DNA from: Candidatus Pacearchaeota archaeon
Lineage (GTDB): Archaea > Nanobdellota > Nanobdellia > Pacearchaeales > GW2011-AR1
Assembly: GCA_017609695.1 (NCBI GenBank)
Contig: JAFCDM010000013.1
Location: 1 to 9,705, forward strand
DNA: 9,705 bases
Reading direction: 5' to 3'
Of this stretch, positions 1-5,106 are shown in pieces (the first letter of the stretch is position 1; every line of letters begins with the position of its first letter). The translations under genes were made by a program, and so were the position numbers. The notes under the pieces were generated by a model that searched no databases, was not told the origin of the DNA, and saw only the letters and a list, made by a program, of their open reading frames with translations.

Positions 1-152
1 CTTGCCTTAATATCTGCTTTCCCACCTTTAGGTTTTGCTAAAATAGCATCACAGATAAAACACTTAACATTTGTTGTTGCACCTTCAAATATAATCTGTT
101 CATTCTTGCAACTTTGACATCTTATTTTAATAAATCTATTTTTGGATTTCAT
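1..152 (-). CDS. rps27e: Ribosomal protein S27e (eS27), N-terminal part, cut by window edge
   Basis: This is a small zinc-ribbon protein of the archaeal/eukaryotic 30S/40S ribosomal subunit. Reading the minus strand from the ATG at 152-150 gives 50 residues before the window ends. Two CxxC pairs are visible (Cys12/Cys15 and Cys31/Cys34), the four zinc ligands of the S27e ribbon. They are followed by the family's conserved stretch around residues 39-49 (AKPKGGKADIK). S27e proteins are usually about 60-65 residues, so roughly 10-15 C-terminal residues lie outside. The start is supported by a TATA-like box about 28 nt upstream. In many archaea rps27e lies next to and in the same direction as the aIF2-alpha gene; here the two are adjacent but divergent. 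The identification rests on the cysteine pattern plus the GGKA segment and I consider it secure. Confidence 0.9.
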   Translation of the reverse strand, partial: MKSKNRFIKIRCQSCKNEQIIFEGATTNVKCFICDAILAKPKGGKADIKA

Positions 153-176
153 CTTAAAAAAATACTGCTTAATAGG

Positions 177-184
177 TTTTTAAA
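177..184 (-). promoter_or_regulatory. TATA-like box for rps27e
   Basis: The minus strand reads TTTAAAAA, centred about 28 nt upstream of the rps27e ATG. Archaeal transcription usually starts about 22-27 nt downstream of the TATA centre, so the transcript would begin at or next to the start codon. No ribosome binding site is visible between them. Confidence 0.55.
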
Positions 185-215
185 GGTTTCTTTCAACATT
201 AAGATAATAAAAACC

Positions 216-224
216 TTTATAAAA
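216..224 (+). promoter_or_regulatory. TATA box for aIF2-alpha gene
   Basis: TTTATAAAA lies about 25 nt upstream of the ATG at 245. The spacing predicts a leaderless mRNA, and no Shine-Dalgarno-like sequence occurs before the ATG. It forms a compact divergent promoter region with the rps27e box. Confidence 0.65.
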
Positions 225-244
225 GAGAACCTAATTCTTTTCAT

Positions 245-1027
245 ATGGAAGAACAATTAGAAGAAGGACAAATAGTTTTATGCACTGTAGACAAAATAAT
301 AGGCACAACAGTATTTGTAAAAATACAAGATGATGGTGAGCGATTGAATCTTGAGAAAGATAATGGAGAAAGTAACAAGATACAATCAGGAATTGAAGGA
401 ACACTAATAACTTCTGAAATCTCTCCAGGAAGGATTAGAAATTTAAGAGATTATGTAGTTCCTGGAAAAAAAATTGTTTGTAAAATTCTCCGTATAATTG
501 GAAATAGAATCCACTTATCATTAAGAAGAGTTAAACAACATGAAAAAAAAGAACTTCTTGATAAAATTAAAAAAGAAAAAAATTTAAAAGCCATTCTTAA
601 AACAGTTTTAAAAGACAAATCAAAACAGATAATTGAAAAAATAATGTTAGAATATTCTTTAACTGACTTCTTTGAAAAAATAAAAGAAAACTCAAAACCA
701 TTAGAAAAATATACCACAAAACAAGAATCAGAAAAAATAATGCAAATAATAAAATCAAAAAAAGAAAAACCAAAAGAAATAAAACAAGTAATGAGATTAT
801 CAAGCAAAGCCCCAGAAGGAATCTTAAAAATAAAAGAGATAATAAACAAAGCATGCAAAGATTCCAAATGTGAGGTAAGTTATATTGCTGCAGGAAAATA
901 TAATCTTAAAATTAAAGGCGAGGATTTTAAAAAAATTAAAACAGAAATAAACAAAGTTTTAGATTCTATTGAAAAACAAGCTAAATCTCAAAAATGTGAT
1001 TTTGAAGTTGAAAAAACAAAACATTAG
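245..1027 (+). CDS. eif2a: Translation initiation factor aIF2 subunit alpha
   Basis: This is the alpha subunit of the heterotrimeric initiation factor aIF2, which with the beta and gamma subunits and GTP delivers initiator Met-tRNA to the small ribosomal subunit. The 260 residues match the usual archaeal length (about 260-275). Residues 8-95 form an S1 (OB-fold) domain: a GQIVLCTV opening strand, the family's SEIS-x3-RIRNLRDYV segment at 57-71, and the closing HLSLRRV at 90-96. A lysine-rich helical domain follows (about 97-175). The C-terminal alpha/beta domain (about 178-255), which contacts the gamma subunit, includes APEGILKIKEII and the GKYNLKI strand. The S1 loop before the conserved segment (residues 29-48) looks about 15-18 residues longer than usual and is strongly charged. 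The gene has its own TATA box and stands next to divergent rps27e, the usual archaeal neighbour. Confidence 0.92.
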   Translation: MEEQLEEGQIVLCTVDKIIGTTVFVKIQDDGERLNLEKDNGESNKIQSGIEGTLITSEISPGRIRNLRDYVVPGKKIVCKILRIIGNRIHLSLRRVKQHEKKELLDKIKKEKNLKAILKTVLKDKSKQIIEKIMLEYSLTDFFEKIKENSKPLEKYTTKQESEKIMQIIKSKKEKPKEIKQVMRLSSKAPEGILKIKEIINKACKDSKCEVSYIAAGKYNLKIKGEDFKKIKTEINKVLDSIEKQAKSQKCDFEVEKTKH

Positions 1028-1053
1028 AAATATATTTTAAAACATAATAATTC

Positions 1054-1064
1054 TTTTAAATAAA
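1054..1064 (+). promoter_or_regulatory. TATA-like box for the 1082-1453 gene
   Basis: TTTTAAATAAA lies about 23 nt before the ATG at 1082, in the 54-nt gap after the aIF2-alpha stop. The surrounding DNA is very AT-rich, which weakens the call, but the spacing agrees with the other genes here. Confidence 0.4.
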
Positions 1065-1081
1065 AAAATCTAAATAAGTTA

Positions 1082-1453
1082 ATGATAAAACAAATCTGGA
1101 CAAGAGAATATAAAGCAACAACTACTTATACAAGAGGGATAAATGCTAATCCATTATCTGAAGAAGAATTAGAAAAACAAAGAAATGCTATAAATTTTAA
1201 AGACTCAGAAGATAATATAGAAAGGCATTTAAAAGAATTACCTCTTGATGTTGTCGGAGAACCTCCAATTTCTTTTCAAAATTTTCCAGACAACCCCTAT
1301 CTTAGAATAAATCCCTCAGATAATTTCTGGAAAAAAGGAGCAAACCTATCTAATCCAGGTTACACAAAAAAATTAGAGATATCCTCCCTTGAAACACCTC
1401 CAAAAGATTTAACCATACTTTTATCTAAACAAGGATTTAAAAAACAAGGATAA
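1082..1453 (+). CDS. Unrecognised 123-residue soluble protein
   Basis: I do not recognise this protein. It is hydrophilic, with no membrane segment, signal peptide or cysteine. An N-terminal piece with aromatic and basic residues (MIKQIWTREYKATTTYTRG) is followed by an acidic helical stretch (about 26-52, SEEELEKQRN onward) and a proline- and asparagine-rich half (NFPDNPYLRINPSDNFWKK, residues 67-85), which suggests an extended or partly disordered C-terminal region. The amino-acid mix is protein-like, no better reading frame competes, and a TATA-like box sits 23 nt upstream, so I think the gene is real. Its TAA stop is immediately followed by the stop codon of the convergent endonuclease Q gene, with no base between. 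The ATG at 1082 is the first in frame. The function cannot be inferred from the sequence or from its neighbours. Confidence 0.7.
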   Translation: MIKQIWTREYKATTTYTRGINANPLSEEELEKQRNAINFKDSEDNIERHLKELPLDVVGEPPISFQNFPDNPYLRINPSDNFWKKGANLSNPGYTKKLEISSLETPPKDLTILLSKQGFKKQG

Positions 1454-3817
1454 TCAAAATAAAGTCTTCTGTTTCTCAGGTAATAATGCAACACCATAAA
1501 CACCATCATAACCTGGCTTAACTTTTATCTTGCCTACCCTATTATCAATAATCAAATCAACTAATAACCCATTCTTCAAAACCTTAGATAAATCTTCTTT
1601 AGAAATATTTAACAAAATATTAAACTCATTATCAAAATTCTCAATTAATTCATTATAAATTCTCCAGCAAGATTTAGAATTCATACCCATACCCAAAGCC
1701 AAACTTATTAACTCATGTAAAGGCAATAAAGTATAATATTGTTTTTTATTTTTATAATCTGCTTCCTTGTTTGCTAACTCCTCAACCCTATAATCAACAC
1801 CAATTATCAAATTTTTATTACATTTAGGACATATACCTTTTAATTCCTTAGTTTTTTCAGGAGAACAAGAAAAATCACAATTAGAATGCCCGTCAAAATG
1901 ATATTTCCCATAAGCAGGGTCTGTTTCAATAGTTCCAATAAAATCATTTTCTCTAATCTGCTTAATAATCAAATCATAAGATAACTCCTCCCCTTCTATT
2001 AATTCAAATATAGTCGCTTCACGACCAAGACGCCAAGGCCAAAAAGAATGACTATCTGAAAAACTTACAATAGAAATATTTTCTAAATCTTTAATTCTCC
2101 AATTCATTTTTGGATTTGAACTAATCCCTGTTTCAATAGCATGAATTCTATTAGCCTTATCTCCAAATGCCTCTTTTAAACTATTAAATCCTCCTTTACT
2201 TCCAAAAACTCCAAACCAAGGAGTCCAACAATTATGAACACAAACAAATTCAGAAACATAAGAATTATCTTCCTCTACTTCCAAATTATAAACTTCACCA
2301 GAATAATCCCCAATCTCTATTTTCCTTATTGGAATATAAATATAATAACTATCAATCCAACCATGTCTTCGTAACAGTTTAGTTTTAAATCTTTGAAAAA
2401 TATCTTCATCTAATAACTTAAACTTATCTTCAAAAAAAGATAAATTACCTAAAGAATATAAATCATGATTTGCTGTAATCTCTCTCTCATTAATAAAATG
2501 TTTGCCTCTTTTTTTATATTTTTCAACCTTATCTACACTAATATTTGGGATAATGCCTAACCTTAAACAAATAATCTTCATTTGATTCATAAGTTCCCTT
2601 GAAGTAGTATAACCCTTATCTCCCCTATACCATCCCCTAAAGATTTCTAATTGTTTTTTTAATGATAATTCCAACATAAAATTTTTAAGTGCTTTTGTAT
2701 ACGCCCTATGGATCTTAGAATTATAAAATTGACTAAAAAATTTATTAATAAATTTAGAATAAAAAATAATATCCCTCCCCCTTCTATAATCAAATTTAAA
2801 TTTTTCTTTACCAAAAACCTTTTTTATAAGATTTATTACATCCTTAATATATTCTTGTTCATCTTTATTAAATGAAAAGCCTACCCCTTCTTTTCTAATC
2901 AAATAACCCTCTGCCAAAAAATACCCTAAAAGCCTACAAAAATCAGGAGTAATTTTAATATTATTAATTTCTTTTTTATCTTTTGTTTTGATAAACCTTG
3001 GGTATGCTAAAAAATCTCCTTCTTTAAGTTCAGAAGCAGGAATCCATTCTAAAATGTATTTTTCAAATCTTTTATTCTTACATTCTTTTAATTTTGAGCA
3101 AGTTTTCTTACATAAACCTTTTATCCAAGAACATTTATAACTTTTAATGGCATAATAAGGATGTTCAGGAGTAGTTTCTAATCCCTCAGTAAAATACCAA
3201 GGGCGGATTTTATATATTTTTCCCTTGTAATTCCTAATAAAAATATCCGTAACTTTTTTCCATCTATTATTATGTGTTAAAACTAAATCTCCTTTCTTAA
3301 CATTCTTAATTCTTTTAATTGAATAATTAGTATGAATCATAGAATTTCCTAATAAACAATGGGCAGGGATTACCTCAATCCTTTCATCAATCTCCTGCAT
3401 TTTTGCAACAAAATCTCTACAACTTATTTTAAAAATAGGCCTTCCATCATAATCTCTTCTTCCTTTTGTATCCAACCAAGAATTAATCTTATCAACAACT
3501 TCTAAACTAGGAGCCAAATAAACAAGATGAACCCTTCTTCCTTTTTCATTTTGAGTATAAATCAAACTTATCTCACTAGTTAAAATAAAAGGAAATCTAC
3601 CTTCACCATCTTCATACCATAAAATTCCATTTTCTTGTTTCAGCTCTTTTAATTCACTTAACCAAACCTCATGTGTAAAATCTCCTGTTCCCAATAAATT
3701 CAGACCTTTAACACGAGCCCATTTCACTAAATTAGGGATAGTAATAGCCTTAGAACAAGCCCTACTAAAACGAGAATGTATATGCAAATCTCCTATAATC
3801 CAATTATTCTTAATCAT
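1454..3817 (-). CDS. endoQ: Endonuclease Q (PHP family) interrupted by an intein
   Basis: EndoQ is a PHP-family DNA repair nuclease that nicks 5' of deaminated bases (uracil, hypoxanthine, xanthine) and abasic sites in archaea and some bacteria. The 787-residue precursor contains an intein at residues 154-529; the flanks join into a 411-residue protein, the normal EndoQ size. PHP metal ligands are visible: DLHIHS (His12, His14), GTGDFTH (Asp46, His49), Glu82, PAH (His153) and FSDSH (Asp588, His590). The EndoQ signature CWTPWFGVFGSKGGF begins directly after the intein. Four cysteines (647, 651, 663, 666) form the zinc-binding domain, and the remainder is the C-terminal helical region. The last residues (QKTLF) resemble a shortened PCNA-binding box. 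The ATG at 3817 has a TATA box 27 nt upstream. The stop abuts the convergent gene. Family assignment is strong; activity depends on splicing. Confidence 0.92.
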   Translation of the reverse strand: MIKNNWIIGDLHIHSRFSRACSKAITIPNLVKWARVKGLNLLGTGDFTHEVWLSELKELKQENGILWYEDGEGRFPFILTSEISLIYTQNEKGRRVHLVYLAPSLEVVDKINSWLDTKGRRDYDGRPIFKISCRDFVAKMQEIDERIEVIPAHCLLGNSMIHTNYSIKRIKNVKKGDLVLTHNNRWKKVTDIFIRNYKGKIYKIRPWYFTEGLETTPEHPYYAIKSYKCSWIKGLCKKTCSKLKECKNKRFEKYILEWIPASELKEGDFLAYPRFIKTKDKKEINNIKITPDFCRLLGYFLAEGYLIRKEGVGFSFNKDEQEYIKDVINLIKKVFGKEKFKFDYRRGRDIIFYSKFINKFFSQFYNSKIHRAYTKALKNFMLELSLKKQLEIFRGWYRGDKGYTTSRELMNQMKIICLRLGIIPNISVDKVEKYKKRGKHFINEREITANHDLYSLGNLSFFEDKFKLLDEDIFQRFKTKLLRRHGWIDSYYIYIPIRKIEIGDYSGEVYNLEVEEDNSYVSEFVCVHNCWTPWFGVFGSKGGFNSLKEAFGDKANRIHAIETGISSNPKMNWRIKDLENISIVSFSDSHSFWPWRLGREATIFELIEGEELSYDLIIKQIRENDFIGTIETDPAYGKYHFDGHSNCDFSCSPEKTKELKGICPKCNKNLIIGVDYRVEELANKEADYKNKKQYYTLLPLHELISLALGMGMNSKSCWRIYNELIENFDNEFNILLNISKEDLSKVLKNGLLVDLIIDNRVGKIKVKPGYDGVYGVALLPEKQKTLF
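2231..3358 (-). mobile_element. Intein in endonuclease Q, 376 residues, with LAGLIDADG endonuclease motifs
   Basis: The intein spans precursor residues 154-529, between PAH (His153) and CWTPWF (Cys530). Splicing motifs are complete: Cys1 in CLLGNSMIHT (block A), TPEH with Thr216 and His219 (block B), and the C-terminal block ending VYNLEVEEDNSYVSEFVCVHN at residues 509-529, with the His-Asn pair and Cys as +1 nucleophile. Two LAGLIDADG motifs, LLGYFLAEG (Glu303) and FRGWYRGDKG (Asp400), keep their acidic residues, so homing activity is plausible. LRLGI (419-423) matches the helix usually found after the second motif. An unusual cluster of four cysteines (229, 236, 240, 246) lies just after block B. 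The reading frame is uninterrupted, which excludes an intron. Removal restores a contiguous active-site motif, so the boundaries are well defined. Confidence 0.93.
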
Positions 3818-3838
3818 AAAATCTTAAATAAAAACCAG

Positions 3839-3848
3839 TTTTTATATA
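3839..3848 (-). promoter_or_regulatory. TATA box for endonuclease Q gene
   Basis: The minus strand reads TATATAAAAA, centred about 27 nt before the ATG at 3817. It lies just past the stop codon (3857-3859) of the upstream gene, so endoQ is probably transcribed separately, from a leaderless mRNA. Confidence 0.6.
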
Positions 3849-3856
3849 TTTATATT

Positions 3857-4342
3857 TTATTTGCAACAAAGAACTGGGTAAACATTATCACAATCTTCTT
3901 CACTTGGTTTAGAACCAGTCCAATATGAACCCCTACCACTATCTGTAGTAAATCCCCCACACTCAGAATTAGAAGTTCCCCCCAAAGGAGTTGCAGATAT
4001 CACCCAACCATTAGGGATTATTCCACCAGTTTGAGCAAATCTAGCTATTTCAGAAACATCACAAACATGATAATCTGCACAATCATTTATTTGAATCCAA
4101 TTATAAATTTCTAAATATCCCCCAAAATTACCATCATGCCCTATATTTGTTGCTTTAATTTCACTAGGAACATAATATCCTATAAAGCTTTCAATTTCTC
4201 CTGCATCATGCCCATGAACTAAGGGATCCCCGCTTCCATACGCAATAACAAATCCAACCCCAATTAAAAAAACAAAGATTGCACTCAATAAATAAAAATC
4301 CCTTCTTTTAATTTTAAAAACTAAATCCTTCATCTTCATCAC
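3857..4342 (-). CDS. Membrane-anchored, cysteine-rich surface protein (possible C-type-lectin-like domain)
   Basis: This 161-residue protein has a basic N-terminus (KIKRRD, 10-15), one hydrophobic segment (about 16-35) and an extracellular part. The transmembrane piece could be a signal anchor or an uncleaved signal peptide. The motif GSGDPLVHGHDAGEIE (36-51) follows it. I recall similar GHxxxEI segments in surface proteins of DPANN archaea, which is memory and not a search. The C-terminal half has six cysteines (88, 94, 128, 151, 159, 160), consistent with disulfides. Its pattern HVCDVSEIARF, GWVI, CGGFTTD, YWTGS and PVLCC-Lys-end resembles DUF1554/C-type-lectin-like secreted domains; that match is tentative. 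The annotated start is a GTG at 4342; ATG codons at 4339 and 4333 are in-frame alternatives. A TATA-like box 28 nt before 4342 favours a start at 4342 or 4339; an AGGTGAT motif favours 4333. The 38-nt gap to the gene upstream contains its own promoter. Confidence 0.75.
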   Translation of the reverse strand: MMKMKDLVFKIKRRDFYLLSAIFVFLIGVGFVIAYGSGDPLVHGHDAGEIESFIGYYVPSEIKATNIGHDGNFGGYLEIYNWIQINDCADYHVCDVSEIARFAQTGGIIPNGWVISATPLGGTSNSECGGFTTDSGRGSYWTGSKPSEEDCDNVYPVLCCK

Positions 4343-4344
4343 CT
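4338..4344 (-). promoter_or_regulatory. Possible Shine-Dalgarno motif AGGTGAT deciding the start
   Basis: The minus strand reads AGGTGAT, complementary to the typical archaeal 16S rRNA 3' end (ATCACCTCC), followed after four bases by the ATG at 4333. If used, the protein starts three residues later than the GTG at 4342. It is the only SD-like sequence I noticed just ahead of a gene here. The promoter position instead predicts a leaderless transcript starting near 4342, so the two signals conflict. Confidence 0.3.
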
Positions 4345-4365
4345 ATAATCTAAATAACTTTAAAC

Positions 4366-4373
4366 TATTTAAA
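4366..4373 (-). promoter_or_regulatory. TATA-like box for the surface-protein gene
   Basis: The minus strand reads TTTAAATA, centred about 28 nt upstream of the GTG at 4342, inside the 38-nt spacer after the previous gene's stop. Confidence 0.5.
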
Positions 4374-4380
4374 GTTTTTC

Positions 4381-4905
4381 TCAAACATGCAAAAATCTAA
4401 TCAACTGATAAACATCACCACTACCATAAGTTATATTTGCAACAGTTATTTGAACTAAAGCAATAAGCCACATAAACAAAATCCAATTAACAGCCAGAAT
4501 CCATTTTAAATTATAATCCTTTTTAAATCTAATTTTATAATAAGTATAAATATTAATAAAAGCCAAATAAATTCCAATCAGAAACAAAAACCTTAAATCA
4601 GAAACAATCCCTGCAATATTAATCTTTATTCTTTGATACTTATCTAATGCTTGATAACCTTTTAAATCAAACTTTGTTACCCCTAATTTATCTTGTTTTG
4701 GATCAAAAAAATTAGGAATTGTTTGTAATAAATTAAAACTATAAGAATTTTCAATACCATATCCATTTAATTCTCTTTGATGCCCTCTTTCATGAAAAAA
4801 AGTAGATATTTGAATAAGGTAAGGTAAAAGTAAAAAGATAGTTACAAAAAGAAACAAACCTATCTTAACAACTTTCCAAACCTCTTTTTTATATTCAGGA
4901 TTCAT
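4381..4905 (-). CDS. Three-helix membrane protein with an HExxH zinc motif (possible M50-like peptidase)
   Basis: This 174-residue integral membrane protein has predicted helices at about 12-33, 95-120 and 134-157. At the end of the first helix it carries FFHERGHQ, in which His38-Glu39-x-x-His42 is an HExxH motif typical of zinc metallopeptidases; the HExGH form and its position at a membrane helix recall M50/site-2-type peptidases. The segment KINIAGIVSDLRF (94-106) has the AG-then-D/N look of the second helix in that group, and Asp103 or Asp164 (GSGDVYQLIRFL near the C-terminus) could supply the third zinc ligand. It is shorter than typical M50 enzymes and lacks a clear NPDG or LDG motif, so the assignment is tentative and the protein could be non-catalytic. 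The ATG at 4905 has a TATA box 27 nt upstream. The substrate is unknown. Confidence 0.7.
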   Translation of the reverse strand: MNPEYKKEVWKVVKIGLFLFVTIFLLLPYLIQISTFFHERGHQRELNGYGIENSYSFNLLQTIPNFFDPKQDKLGVTKFDLKGYQALDKYQRIKINIAGIVSDLRFLFLIGIYLAFINIYTYYKIRFKKDYNLKWILAVNWILFMWLIALVQITVANITYGSGDVYQLIRFLHV

Positions 4906-4927
4906 AAATCAATAAAAGAATTCCAAA

Positions 4928-4936
4928 CTTATAAAG
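4928..4936 (-). promoter_or_regulatory. TATA box for the HExxH membrane-protein gene
   Basis: The minus strand reads CTTTATAAG, centred about 27 nt before the ATG at 4905, predicting a leaderless transcript. The rest of the 201-nt gap (4906-5106) holds only AT-rich sequence and the probable radA terminator. Confidence 0.6.
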
Positions 4937-5088
4937 CTTCTGATAAATCTTATAATCCTATCTTCAGAGTATACTTCAAATCTTATATTTCCCCAACTTA
5001 TCTTTTAAGTCTTAAATTATTAATATTTTCTTAAAGAATATGTGATTTTACATTTTATGCTATTCATATTCTTATTTTTTATCAAATC

Positions 5089-5100
5089 AAAAAATAAAAT
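5089..5100 (-). terminator. T-rich transcription terminator after radA
   Basis: Just after the radA stop codon the minus strand reads ATTTTATTTTTT, followed by a weak A/T inverted repeat (5075-5094). Archaeal RNA polymerase terminates at such T-tracts. The generally AT-rich background makes this a modest call. Confidence 0.35.
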
Positions 5101-5106
5101 TACAAT

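Noticed and set aside
451..867. Minus-strand open frames of 138 and 85 codons opposite aIF2-alpha
   Set aside because: They are Phe/Leu/Ile-rich mirror images of a lysine-rich coding region that is certain on the plus strand.
4331..4344. C box of a C/D guide RNA (GTGATGA on the minus strand)
   Set aside because: No D box or second box pair at suitable spacing; the motif is explained by the start-codon region.
3857..4905. Operon of surface protein and HExxH protein acting as a protease and its substrate
   Set aside because: They are adjacent and on the same strand, but each has its own TATA box and nothing in the sequence links them functionally.
4906..5106. Possible RNA gene in the longest gap
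   Set aside because: No GC-rich core, stable stem or tRNA-like element is visible; only promoter and terminator-like AT-rich sequence.
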